The notes beneath the pieces are model-generated. The model worked only from the letters and a program-made list of their open reading frames with translations. It did no database searches and was not told where the DNA came from. Shown in pieces: positions 26,185 through 34,885 of a stretch of DNA of 56,251 nt; within the stretch, counting starts at the first letter, position 1, and every line of letters starts with the position of its first letter. The position numbers and the translations under genes were made by a program. The DNA is from Candidatus Gastranaerophilales bacterium. Its GTDB lineage: Bacteria; Cyanobacteriota; Vampirovibrionia; Gastranaerophilales; Gastranaerophilaceae. Location: assembly GCA_944322845.1 (NCBI GenBank), contig CALUQE010000012.1, positions 1 through 56,251 of the forward strand. The letters run 5' to 3'.

Positions 26185-27204
26185 TTATTTTGTCGTTTTC
26201 CCTCTTAACTGTCCGCAGGCGGCATCGATATCCGCTCCGCGCTCAAGCCTTACGGTAACTTTTTTCCCTGAATGCTCAAGCAGGTATTTAAATTTCATAA
26301 TATCATTGCTTGACGGTTTTTTGTAATCATTTTCAATTACGGAATTATATGGAATAAGATTTATATTGCATTTTAAGTCTTTAAGCCAGTGAGCAAGCTC
26401 TTTTGCAACTTCAAAAGTGTCATTAAATTTATGAATAAGAATATATTCAATCGTAATTCTTCTTCCGGTCTTTTCGACATAATTTAAAAGAGCTTTTTTG
26501 AGCTCATCGAGCGGATATTTGTTTTCTATCGGCATAATTTCAGCTCTCAAGTTATGAGTTGGAGCGTGAAGTGATATCGCAAGCGTAGATTGCAAATCCA
26601 TATCAGCAAGTCTGTTTATTCCGGGAATAATTCCGCTTGTTGAGATTGTAATTCTTCTTGCACCAATCTGGAAATCATTATTGAAAATTTCTAATGCTTT
26701 TAGGACATTATCCAAGTTTAGCAGAGGTTCTCCCTGCCCCATATATACTATATTTGTGACTTTTAAACCGGTGTCTCTTTGAATAGTTAAAACCTGCTCA
26801 ATGATTTCTTTGTAGTTAAGATTTCTTTTAAACCCGCCTTTTCCCGTTGCACAAAAAGAACAGTTAACGGCGCAGCCGACCTGTGAACTTACACAGGCGG
26901 TGAGGTTCGCTCTGTTATCAAATCTCATTAAAACAGTTTCAACACACTCTCCGTCAGGGTATTCAACTAAATACTTTAAAGTTCCGTCTTTGCTTGTCTG
27001 CTTAACTTTAATTTTTGTCTCCGAAACAGAGGCGATTTCTTTTAATTGTTCGCGGAAATCTTTGGACAAATTTGTCATCTCATCAATAGTAGAGACCGAT
27101 TTTGTATAAATCCAGTTATGAATTTGTTTTGCCCTGAATTTTGTAGCCCCCAGCTCTGCCATTAAATTTTCAAGTTCTTCAAGACTCATTCCCGATAAAA
27201 TCAT
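26185..27204 (-). CDS. rlmN: 23S rRNA m2A2503 methyltransferase RlmN
   Basis: 339 residues. A radical-SAM enzyme that methylates A2503 of 23S rRNA and A37 of some tRNAs. Radical-SAM cysteines C111, C115, C118 (CAVNCSFC), GQGEPLLN, and the C-terminal methyl-carrying cysteine C330 in DAACGQL are present. The DAACGQLR ending fits RlmN; Cfr is less likely given the housekeeping context. The ATG shares one base with the stop of the upstream YkgJ-like gene (TAATG), with AAGGAG 11 nt upstream. Confidence 0.96.
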   Translation of the reverse strand: MILSGMSLEELENLMAELGATKFRAKQIHNWIYTKSVSTIDEMTNLSKDFREQLKEIASVSETKIKVKQTSKDGTLKYLVEYPDGECVETVLMRFDNRANLTACVSSQVGCAVNCSFCATGKGGFKRNLNYKEIIEQVLTIQRDTGLKVTNIVYMGQGEPLLNLDNVLKALEIFNNDFQIGARRITISTSGIIPGINRLADMDLQSTLAISLHAPTHNLRAEIMPIENKYPLDELKKALLNYVEKTGRRITIEYILIHKFNDTFEVAKELAHWLKDLKCNINLIPYNSVIENDYKKPSSNDIMKFKYLLEHSGKKVTVRLERGADIDAACGQLRGKTTK

Positions 27205-27956
27205 TACTGGAGCTTCTCCTTGTAGAAATCAATAATATCAACTTTTGCTTTTAAAAGCATTGCATCATGGGCAATTTCATTCTTCCATTCATTAAAAGAA
27301 CAGGTTGACGGAAGAAGTTTGAGCGGATTGTGCGGGAAATCTTTGCAGATGTCAGGTCTGTTTTCATAATCAGAACATAAATTGTCTTTTAGTTTCGGGC
27401 AATAATAGTAATAAATTTTTTCGTCTTCTACAAGCTCATTAAGGAGCTTAAAATATTCCGGATTGGCTTTTTTAGCTTCTTCTTCCGTTTCATACGGCAC
27501 AAAAACAGATACAAAATCTTCCGAAAACTTGTCGTCTCTCATTGCTCTTTGTTTAAGCTGATTATAGGAATACTCGCTGGTTGCAAGCTTACAGCAGGCT
27601 GCACACTTTGAACAGGAATAGTTGTTCTTTTTGTCCATCATGTTTTTGTAAATTGTTTTTAACTTCTGCCTGTAATCTCCTGAGAGGAAGGTTAAAATTT
27701 TTAATTGCCAGTCTCTGTATTCGCAATTCGGAGGGTATGGAGTAAATACGTCTTTTTTTTCTATTTTGCAGTCTTTTACACTGCATTTTGCGCAAGGATT
27801 TTCAGGCTTAAATTGATTAACTTCCCGTCGTATGCTTTCCGCAGCTTCAATAAATATTGTCTCATAGTTATCTTTCATATTATTAAACTGCGAGTTTAGC
27901 GAATTATCAGAATTGTTATTATTGCTGCTTTGTCCTGTTGAGAAAAAATTATTCAT
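27204..27956 (-). CDS. YkgJ-family cysteine cluster protein
   Basis: 250 residues. SCSKCAACCKL (family CxxCxxCC) near 118-126 and downstream CPKLKDNLCSDYENRPDIC are the marks of the YkgJ/UPF0153 zinc or iron-sulfur cluster family. An extra CAKCSVKDC pair is present near 55-63. The biochemical role is not established for most members. It heads the rlmN-MAF-dtd operon. A good promoter (27964-27992) places the -10 only 7 nt before the ATG, so the transcript may be leaderless. Confidence 0.85.
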   Translation of the reverse strand: MNNFFSTGQSSNNNNSDNSLNSQFNNMKDNYETIFIEAAESIRREVNQFKPENPCAKCSVKDCKIEKKDVFTPYPPNCEYRDWQLKILTFLSGDYRQKLKTIYKNMMDKKNNYSCSKCAACCKLATSEYSYNQLKQRAMRDDKFSEDFVSVFVPYETEEEAKKANPEYFKLLNELVEDEKIYYYYCPKLKDNLCSDYENRPDICKDFPHNPLKLLPSTCSFNEWKNEIAHDAMLLKAKVDIIDFYKEKLQ

Positions 27957-27963
27957 ACCCTAG

Positions 27964-27992
27964 ATAGTATCACAAATAGCCTGTCGGGGCAA
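27964..27992 (-). promoter_or_regulatory. Promoter of the ykgJ-rlmN-MAF-dtd operon
   Basis: On the minus strand TTGCCC (27987-27992), a 17-bp spacer, then TACTAT (27964-27969) preceded by TGA (extended -10). The start codon begins 7 nt after the -10. Confidence 0.6.
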
Positions 27993-28049
27993 TGATAATC
28001 ACGAATTAATAAATAGAATAAATAAGTGATAAAAAGGAAGGGGTAATTT

Positions 28050-28442
28050 ATGGCAACAGAAAAATTGCAAATCTATAAATGCGAAGTTTGCGGCAATATT
28101 GTTCAGGTTCTAATTCCGAGTTATGGAGAACTTGTTTGCTGCAATCAGCCGATGAAGCTTCAGGAAATTCAGCATGATAAATCAGAGGTCGGAGAAAAAC
28201 ACGCACCGGTTATTGAGATGAGAGAGGACAAAAAGTTTGTAACCGTAAAAACTCATCCGATGTTAAAAGAACATTATATTCAGTTTATTGAGGTTTATAA
28301 AAAAGACAAATCCGAACTTCACTTAAAGTACTTAAATCCTGATGAGATTGCAGAATTTAATATAAATTGTATTCCTGAAGAGATTGATGCAATTGAATAT
28401 TGTAATATACACGGTTTGTGGGGAGAAAATAAAAATGATTAG
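28050..28442 (+). CDS. dfx: Desulfoferrodoxin (superoxide reductase)
   Basis: 130 residues, two-iron type. The N-terminal desulforedoxin domain binds iron through C11, C14, C30 and C31. The superoxide-reductase domain has EKHAP (49-53), H69, H75, C118 and H121. It reduces superoxide to peroxide without making oxygen, a typical defence in strict anaerobes. It overlaps the ferritin gene by 8 nt, so iron handling and superoxide removal are co-translated. AAGGGG precedes the ATG. Confidence 0.95.
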   Translation: MATEKLQIYKCEVCGNIVQVLIPSYGELVCCNQPMKLQEIQHDKSEVGEKHAPVIEMREDKKFVTVKTHPMLKEHYIQFIEVYKKDKSELHLKYLNPDEIAEFNINCIPEEIDAIEYCNIHGLWGENKND

Positions 28443-28923
28443 CGACAAAATTAATGAAATTATAAATGAGCAGATTAATAAGGAGTTTTATTCCGGATAT
28501 TTATATCTTTCGATGTCTGCGTATATGAAAGAATTGGGTTTATTTGGCTTCTCTTCGTGGTTAAAACATCAGGCAAAAGAAGAGGTAGAGCACGGGCTTA
28601 AATTATTTGATTATTTAATTTCCAGAAACAGTTTTGTAACACTTAAACAAATAAGAACTCCTGAATTTGAGTTTCATGGCATAGTTTCTGTTTTCAATGA
28701 AATATATGAACACGAAAAATGTATAACAGAATCAGTTATGAAGGTTGCAAAACAGGCGGAAGAAGAGTGCGACAGAACAACGCTTTCTTTTATTGACTGG
28801 TTTATTAATGAACAGATTGAAGAAGAGCAAAATGTAAAAGACATAATTAAGCGCCTGGAACTTTTTGGAGATGATAAAGTTTCTCTATATCTTATGGATA
28901 AAGAATTAGGAGAACGGCAATAA
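28435..28923 (+). CDS. ftn: Bacterial non-haem ferritin
   Basis: 162 residues from the ATG at 28435 (GGGAG 10 nt upstream). NEQINKEFYSGYLYLSMS, AKEEVEHGLKLFDYL and FINEQIEEEQNVKDI carry the ferroxidase glutamates and histidine of the FtnA family. It stores iron in a 24-mer shell, lowering Fenton chemistry alongside dfx. An intrinsic terminator (28926-28953) closes the two-gene operon. Confidence 0.95.
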   Translation: MISDKINEIINEQINKEFYSGYLYLSMSAYMKELGLFGFSSWLKHQAKEEVEHGLKLFDYLISRNSFVTLKQIRTPEFEFHGIVSVFNEIYEHEKCITESVMKVAKQAEEECDRTTLSFIDWFINEQIEEEQNVKDIIKRLELFGDDKVSLYLMDKELGERQ

Positions 28924-28925
28924 AT

Positions 28926-28953
28926 GAAAAAGGACTATATTAGTCCTTTTTCT
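28926..28953 (+). terminator. Intrinsic terminator of dfx-ftn
   Basis: Stem GAAAAAGGACTA (28926-28937) with its complement at 28941-28952 and a 3-nt loop; the T-run forms the 3' arm. Confidence 0.85.
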
Positions 28954-29045
28954 TGTATTATTTTTTTGTTTTTGGTAAGTTAATTGTGTGTGTTTTATAT
29001 TTCTAAAACATTGTAAAAAAATGTAAATTTCATGCTTTTTTAATA

Positions 29046-29080
29046 GCAAAAAATATTTTTTTAAAGACTTTTAATATATA
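29046..29080 (+). promoter_or_regulatory. Shared promoter-like element of the membrane protein-GH13 operon
   Basis: GCAAAAAATATTTTTTTA (29046-29063) is identical to 15044-15061. CTTTTAATATATA follows, with CTTT again 18 nt after GCAA. It is the only good candidate promoter for the 29100-34492 operon. Confidence 0.55.
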
Positions 29081-29099
29081 GGTACCAGATGGGGTTCGT

Positions 29100-30182
29100 A
29101 TGATTAAAGCAGTTAATTCAGCAGATAAAAATGTGATGTTTGGAGCTAAGTCCGAAAAGAAAGAAAATAATTTCGAGATGGAATCCCGAATACTTCCTAA
29201 TACTTTAAAAACAAGACTTCAGCAAAAATATCAAAAAACCTCCAATGCTTTTTTGCAATATCCGGTAAAGGGTTTAAAGGGAGATGTAAACTCAGATTTT
29301 TATGAATTTTTATCAATGGGTATAATCCCGTATTTAGTTGGAAGCGGTATGTTTATGGGATTATTTAATCTTGTTAATAAACACCTGTCCAATCCTAAAT
29401 CAAGAGTTATAGCAGGTATAAACGGCAAGAAGATGGCTCTAGGCGTTGTCTTATATGGTTTGATGAAAACCCTCTCTCCGGATTTGGTTACACGTCCTGT
29501 TTACTGGGGCACAGGTGTTGATATAGAACTCCCGATTGAACACGTATACTACCCGCTTCCGAAAGAACCGGGCGAAGCTGCAAGAATTATTCCACAGGTG
29601 CAGCAGAGAAAAGTTTATGACAGCAGAGAGTTCTTTAGAAAAGATTTGATACAAAAAGATATTGGTGTTTCTTACTATGATAATGTAGCTAAGAAGTTAG
29701 GACTTGGCGAGGATTTAAATGACTCCGTAACCGAAACGACTCCGATTATTCAAAATATAGTATCAACAACGAAAACTGCAAAGAGTTTATCATCATACGC
29801 ATGGGCAGGTTTGGGTGTAGGTCTTGCTGCTCAGGATTGCTGGGAAGACTTCTTTACATCAATTACAAATAGAAAACGCCACATTGCAAAACCTGGTGAA
29901 GGCTTTGGTACAAAGATGGCATCCAGATTAAAGAATTTTGGTACTAATACGGTAGAAATATCAAAAACGTTCTTAAAATCATTTGGTAAATCGTTCAAGA
30001 CTTTGTGGACAGGTGATCCTGGAAAATCAGGATTTATGAAACACGCCGGCAAAGCCTGGATGTTGTTTACAGCAGCGTTGACAGTAGGTACAACGGCAAA
30101 TGTAATATATAAAGCAAGACATATGGGAAAATTGGCAAATAAAGACATTATGGATAAGTCCAAAGAAAGTACGGTGATTTAG
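29100..30182 (+). CDS. Multi-pass membrane protein with N-terminal MFGA motif
   Basis: 360 residues of unknown function. NVMFGA (11-16) is one of the shared N-terminal motifs. Likely membrane helices lie near 72-92, 110-126, about 226-243 and about 318-337. The central part (WGTGVDIELPIEHVYYP) looks like a folded non-membrane loop. First gene of an operon with the 852-residue protein (1 nt gap) and a GH13 enzyme. The binding site is weak (GGGG at 29091-29094), and the promoter is shared with the giant GH13 gene at 15095, which links both loci. Confidence 0.8.
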   Translation: MIKAVNSADKNVMFGAKSEKKENNFEMESRILPNTLKTRLQQKYQKTSNAFLQYPVKGLKGDVNSDFYEFLSMGIIPYLVGSGMFMGLFNLVNKHLSNPKSRVIAGINGKKMALGVVLYGLMKTLSPDLVTRPVYWGTGVDIELPIEHVYYPLPKEPGEAARIIPQVQQRKVYDSREFFRKDLIQKDIGVSYYDNVAKKLGLGEDLNDSVTETTPIIQNIVSTTKTAKSLSSYAWAGLGVGLAAQDCWEDFFTSITNRKRHIAKPGEGFGTKMASRLKNFGTNTVEISKTFLKSFGKSFKTLWTGDPGKSGFMKHAGKAWMLFTAALTVGTTANVIYKARHMGKLANKDIMDKSKESTVI

Positions 30183-30183
30183 T

Positions 30184-32742
30184 ATGGCTATAACTCCAGT
30201 ACAACCGAATATCGAAAATACTAAGTCTCACAGACCTTACCGAGAAGCTAAAGGGGCTGTTAAAACAACTGATAATACAAAACCTTTAACTCCGGAAGGA
30301 CATCTGGTTCACGATTCAATAGTTACTGTTCCTAAGTATTTTATAAAAGACAGAGCTTATGATATGAAAGCTGTCAAAGACGGTTTGCAGGGAAATGCCA
30401 ATGACCATCAGTTAGGTAGACTGAATGATGTCGGATTGGCTATGGGGGGGCTGGGTATTGCAACAATGCTCGCAGCAAGAACTAAGAATCCAATGCTTAG
30501 ACTTATGGAATATGCAGGTTTAGGTGCTTTTATTGCTTCCATGTCATTATTCCCGTTAATAGCAATTAAAGCTCCGTCAAGAATTATTCAGGGTTTTGAT
30601 ATCGGTAAAGAATATATCGATGATCAGGGCCGTAAAAAGTCTGTATTGCAGGATCCGAATTATATTCCTTTTGATATGTATAAAGGTGAGTATCCTGGCG
30701 AAGATTTAGATATTATAGGCGACAGAATGGGGATTCCGAGAGGGATTAAAAACCGTCATGATTTAATAAAAGAACAAATGAGAAAAATTGGTATTCAGAC
30801 AAACACTCTCTGGATGCTTATGGCAGGCGGTGCAACTCCAGTTCTGGCAGCTTTAATGTGCTGCGGGCTAGAAAAGCTTGTTGGCCCTGCAATGGAAAAA
30901 GTAAGAAACCAAGGTTATAATGCAAAGATTACTTATGCATTAAATAAAACTGCTGAAATGTCAGATCAGGTTGATAATTTAAAATCTAATAAACTGAGCA
31001 GGGAAGTTGAAAAGATTTTAACAAACTATAAAGGAAAGCAGCTTCCGAAAGTAGAATATGATAATTTGTTGAAACTTTTGACAAAAGGTATAGATGCTAA
31101 TGCAAAAGAAGGTATTGAGGCTGATCTTGCAAAAATATTCTTACCTGACGGCAATAATGCATATTCTATAAGTGATAACTTTGCAGATGAGCTGGTTAAA
31201 TCTTTAAAAACCAATATGCCATCACGCAACAAGGCTGTAATGGAAAGAGTATTTATTCCGACATCTGATGAAGTCGCTCAAATAGTTAAAAAATATAATT
31301 CTGACGGCATTACAGAAGATGAACTAGCAGCTATTAAAGGTGAATTTAAAAATTTATTCGATTCAAAAATTAACGTTGAGTCAGGTATGCCGAAAGAGGT
31401 TTTGAAGACCTATGAAAACGAGGTTTTAGAGAATATTTCAAAGAGTATAAAAACAAATAAAGCAAAGTTCGTAAATGAAAGCAATATTAAAGATGTTACG
31501 GATTTTGCCAAAGTTTTAGGCGAATTTAAGCAGAATCAGCAACTTCTTGATAAATGCAAATCCTTTAAAGTGGAATATGCTCCTGAAACAGTTATAGCAC
31601 GCTCTTATTCAAAGTTTGAAAATACTTTGCTGGATGTTTTAGGTATAAAATACAAAGACTTAAAATTGATGAGAGAATCTCAGGACTACGCAAAAGAGAT
31701 TTTTGAAAGACAGTTAAATAACTTAACAAAAGATGAAGCTAAATATCAAGAGGCTGTAAACAAGCTTGCAAAGGTAATGTCAGAAATGGACGTTAACCTG
31801 AACGGCAAACATAATACAGAATCGCATCTAAAGGATTTGATAACGGGTATTGAAAATAATTACAATAATACGGCAAAACGATTAAATACAATCGGAAAGT
31901 TTAGCAATACGATTGATAAACTTGTAAAGGAAGATGTTGCAACGCTTTCTAATTCCGTTGAATCAAGACAGGAGCTGTTTGATATATTAGATGGTGTTAA
32001 AGCAGATAAATATGCAGATAAAAATTATTGGAGCCTGTCAAGAGCAGAACGTGTCGAATACGCAAAATATAATTCAAAAGGCGTAGGCTCTTCTAAAAAT
32101 CAGGAAATTTCAAGAATAATTGAAAGGTATCAAGGGGCTAAAAACTCATTTAACAGAATTTTACACGTATTTGATGTATATAAACGTCCTTTACCGGAAG
32201 GCGAGTACGATAAAGAAGTCGCAAAATTCGGGCGGAATGCGGTTATGGGAGCAAGCTGTCCTGATCATACAATGAAACTGAATACGCCTAATAATTCAGA
32301 GTTTTATAAAGATGTAATGAAAAGAACGTGGAGTACTGATCTTACAGCAGCAACTGAAAAGGGGTTAGAAGTCTCGAAAGATGTCGCAACAGGCGATGTC
32401 CATGGCCGCTTTAAGAAATATATAAAGAGATTTCAGGATATAATGGGCAATAATAATATTGATTTTACAAAACCTAACCACATGTTAGATACTTCTGTAT
32501 TAAAACATTATACAAAATCAGAAAAAACAAGAATGTCTAAATTCAATCTGGTAGGACAGAATTCTCTCGATATGATAAAAAGTGCTGCCGAGAAACGTTA
32601 CGGCAATCAAAAATGGCTGAAAATAGCTTCGGCAATAGGCGGCAGTGTAATTGGTGCAACGATATTGGCTCAATTTGGCTTTGGTAAAATTAGAAATCCG
32701 CAAAATATATTTAAGAAGGTGAATGAAGATGCTAGTAAGTAA
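30184..32742 (+). CDS. Large membrane and coiled-coil protein
   Basis: 852 residues, unrecognised. Membrane helices near 83-99, 110-130 and 208-228 are followed by about 570 residues of charged, mostly helical sequence and a last hydrophobic helix near 818-840. This is a tethered rod-like architecture. It lacks the F-x-G motif of its neighbours, so it could be a platform or receptor and not a client; this is inference from the operon only. The ATG starts 1 nt after the previous stop with no good binding site (translational coupling), and the 3' end overlaps the GH13 gene by 20 nt. Confidence 0.8.
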   Translation: MAITPVQPNIENTKSHRPYREAKGAVKTTDNTKPLTPEGHLVHDSIVTVPKYFIKDRAYDMKAVKDGLQGNANDHQLGRLNDVGLAMGGLGIATMLAARTKNPMLRLMEYAGLGAFIASMSLFPLIAIKAPSRIIQGFDIGKEYIDDQGRKKSVLQDPNYIPFDMYKGEYPGEDLDIIGDRMGIPRGIKNRHDLIKEQMRKIGIQTNTLWMLMAGGATPVLAALMCCGLEKLVGPAMEKVRNQGYNAKITYALNKTAEMSDQVDNLKSNKLSREVEKILTNYKGKQLPKVEYDNLLKLLTKGIDANAKEGIEADLAKIFLPDGNNAYSISDNFADELVKSLKTNMPSRNKAVMERVFIPTSDEVAQIVKKYNSDGITEDELAAIKGEFKNLFDSKINVESGMPKEVLKTYENEVLENISKSIKTNKAKFVNESNIKDVTDFAKVLGEFKQNQQLLDKCKSFKVEYAPETVIARSYSKFENTLLDVLGIKYKDLKLMRESQDYAKEIFERQLNNLTKDEAKYQEAVNKLAKVMSEMDVNLNGKHNTESHLKDLITGIENNYNNTAKRLNTIGKFSNTIDKLVKEDVATLSNSVESRQELFDILDGVKADKYADKNYWSLSRAERVEYAKYNSKGVGSSKNQEISRIIERYQGAKNSFNRILHVFDVYKRPLPEGEYDKEVAKFGRNAVMGASCPDHTMKLNTPNNSEFYKDVMKRTWSTDLTAATEKGLEVSKDVATGDVHGRFKKYIKRFQDIMGNNNIDFTKPNHMLDTSVLKHYTKSEKTRMSKFNLVGQNSLDMIKSAAEKRYGNQKWLKIASAIGGSVIGATILAQFGFGKIRNPQNIFKKVNEDASK

Positions 32743-34492
32743 AGTAATACCATTAAATTTCAGAGCAGCTAATCTGCAAACTTTACCGACAGAAAAACCT
32801 GCTGATAATAAAGCCCTGCAGGAAAAAGATAACGGAGTTACTGCCGGTTATCTTGATAATCTTGCAAGAATTAATGCTCCTAAGGTTAAAAAGGTTGATC
32901 TGGCATCTCAAAATGTAAAGCCTTATAAAAACAACTTAAGAACAATGGTTCGTAATAATCAATCCGTAATGCTTGCAATAGTTCCAAGAACATTTACCGC
33001 ACAGGATTTAAACGGTGATGATAAGGTTACTTTATCAACAGGTGAAAAGAATGGAACCCTTCTCAGTGCAATATCAAGATTAGATGAATTGAAAGCGGAT
33101 GGTATTAACACAATACATATTTTGCCGATTCACCCGCCAGGAAAGAAAAATGCAATGGGAACGGCAGGTTCTCTATATTCTCCTGCAAAATATGTTACAG
33201 AGGACGGACATCTTGCAATAGATCCAATGCTTATTGATAAAAATGACCCGAGAACTCCGGATGAGCAGTTCAAGGCTCTGATAGACGAATGTCATAAACG
33301 CGGAATCAGGGTAATGTTAGATTTACCGAGTTGTGCTTCCGTTGACATGTTTGAAGCTGAGCCTGAGTTAATGGCTTACGGCAGAAACGGTGAAGACAAA
33401 ACCCCGCAGGGCTGGGCTGATATCAGAATGTTCGAACCGTGGGCTGATGAAGCTGACAGAACGCTTAATCCTAAATTATTGGAAATGCATAAACAGTATG
33501 TAGATGCGTGTATTGATTTGGGAATTGACGGTATCAGAGCCGATGTTGCAAGGGCTAAACCGCCTGAATTCTGGGATATTCTTATCAAATATTCTCACAA
33601 ACGCGATCCTGAATTTGCATGGCTTGCAGAAAGCTATACTTATGAATGTGCTTCTCCGATGGTAAATATGCCGTATGACAGACCGGAAGATTTGCTAAAA
33701 GCCGGATTTGATGAATATTACGGACAATATCATATATTCCATGACTGGAAGAATGCTGCTGAATTTAATGATTATGTTAAATTTAATTTAGATATGTCTC
33801 ACAGATTGCCTGCAGGAAAGAGTGTTATCGGGTCATTCCTGACACATGATGACAGCTCTTCTATGATTCATGGCGGTGAAAATTTCTGTAAATTAACTAC
33901 AGTCCTTCAGACAACAATACCAATGTGTAATCCGTACTTTATTGACGGTTTCCAAACCGGCGACTATTATGACTATAAATACAGAGATACTGATAATATA
34001 GAAACTTATACCGGAAAAACATTGATGAATGAACACCGTTATCGTTTAGCATTGTTCAATTTATCAAGAAAACCGGGCGGTGATCATCCTGATATTGAAC
34101 GTGTAATGAAGGGCGTTCTCAAGATGAGAAGTGAAAATCTGGACGTTTTGGCTGATAAAAACAGCAGTTTTATAGAATTAAACAAGCGTGAAGATAAAAA
34201 TGACCAGATAATTACTTATGCAAGACACAATAACGGAAGGACACTTCTTGTAGTCGCTAATAAAAATCCGAACAGGAACGTAACCGGTATAATAGAGATA
34301 CCGGAACTTAAAGAAGATCAAAAATTAAAAAATATGATTCCTGAATACGGTGATACAAGTGAATTTCAGGTTTCAAAAGGCGAACTCAGGGTAAATCTGG
34401 CACCTGCTGACGCTTATGTATTTGAGATCGATACTCCAAATATTGAAAAAGACCGTAAGGGACACGTATACAAACAAAAAGTCCAAGATTAA
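32723..34492 (+). CDS. GH13 alpha-glucan enzyme with NFRA motif
   Basis: 589 residues. LNFRA (11-15) near the N-terminus is the shared motif. GH13 regions: region I MLDLPSC (198-204, D200), region II GIDGIRADVA with R272 and nucleophile D274, region III LAESY with E303, and region IV FLTHDD with H375 and D376. Region IV has THDD instead of NHD, so the specificity may be a transferase or branching type and not a plain amylase. There is no signal peptide, so it is cytoplasmic. The second ATG at 32729 has better spacing (9 nt) to AGAAGG and may be the true start. A terminator follows at 34519-34552. Confidence 0.88.
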   Translation: MKMLVSKVIPLNFRAANLQTLPTEKPADNKALQEKDNGVTAGYLDNLARINAPKVKKVDLASQNVKPYKNNLRTMVRNNQSVMLAIVPRTFTAQDLNGDDKVTLSTGEKNGTLLSAISRLDELKADGINTIHILPIHPPGKKNAMGTAGSLYSPAKYVTEDGHLAIDPMLIDKNDPRTPDEQFKALIDECHKRGIRVMLDLPSCASVDMFEAEPELMAYGRNGEDKTPQGWADIRMFEPWADEADRTLNPKLLEMHKQYVDACIDLGIDGIRADVARAKPPEFWDILIKYSHKRDPEFAWLAESYTYECASPMVNMPYDRPEDLLKAGFDEYYGQYHIFHDWKNAAEFNDYVKFNLDMSHRLPAGKSVIGSFLTHDDSSSMIHGGENFCKLTTVLQTTIPMCNPYFIDGFQTGDYYDYKYRDTDNIETYTGKTLMNEHRYRLALFNLSRKPGGDHPDIERVMKGVLKMRSENLDVLADKNSSFIELNKREDKNDQIITYARHNNGRTLLVVANKNPNRNVTGIIEIPELKEDQKLKNMIPEYGDTSEFQVSKGELRVNLAPADAYVFEIDTPNIEKDRKGHVYKQKVQD

Positions 34493-34518
34493 TCAATGCA
34501 AACATTAAATAAATTGCG

Positions 34519-34552
34519 AAAACGAGCCGGTTAAACTGCCGGTTTTGTTTTG
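34519..34552 (+). terminator. Terminator of the membrane protein-GH13 operon
   Basis: An imperfect hairpin around GAGCCGG and CCGGTTTTG with a 7-8-nt loop, followed by T residues, 27 nt after the GH13 stop. Confidence 0.65.
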
Positions 34553-34557
34553 TAAAT

Positions 34558-34592
34558 AAAAAACGCCCCGAAAGATTTCGGGGCGTTTTTTT
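34558..34592 (-). terminator. Strong bidirectional terminator
   Basis: Perfect stem AAACGCCCCGAAA (34561-34573) with its complement at 34576-34588, flanked by A-runs and T-runs on both sides. It lies just after the small minus-strand gene (stop at 34604) and also backs up the operon terminator on the plus strand. Confidence 0.9.
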
Positions 34593-34603
34593 GAAATACT
34601 TAA

Positions 34604-34783
34604 TTAACCCATATATGCGCCGGCACTTTGTGCTGCAGCAGCTTGTACATGAATACTGTTTTTCTGCAATTTCTCTTCCATTGTCATTGGACGAGCATTA
34701 CCACCATCGCCTTGATTAAAATCAAAGACGCCCCATGTACCTCTTGTGCCATGCATACCACTTGCTGCTTCTGGTCCTGTCAT
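34604..34783 (-). CDS. Small unknown protein, 59 residues
   Basis: ATG 34783 (minus strand) with AAAGGA 9 nt upstream; stop TAA at 34604. The product begins MTGPEAASGMHGTRG, has WGVFDFNQGDGGNARPM in the middle, then a short helix and an Ala-rich tail ending AGAYMG. Gly-rich and soluble; no family recognised. The upstream 15-mer AATACTTTATATATA (34826-34840) is the same as before the gene at 1063-1800, and a strong terminator follows, so it is a separate transcription unit. Confidence 0.7.
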   Translation of the reverse strand: MTGPEAASGMHGTRGTWGVFDFNQGDGGNARPMTMEEKLQKNSIHVQAAAAQSAGAYMG

Positions 34784-34825
34784 ATATTGCCATCCTTTCT
34801 TATATCATCGCATCTATTACTTATA

Positions 34826-34840
34826 TATATATAAAGTATT
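34826..34840 (-). promoter_or_regulatory. Shared promoter-like 15-mer
   Basis: AATACTTTATATATA on the minus strand, identical to 1826-1840. Here GAAA, not GCAA, lies 18 nt upstream of CTTT. Confidence 0.45.
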
Positions 34841-34885
34841 TTTATGTGTTGCGATTTCAAAAGGGATAATTTTCTTTACAAAAGT

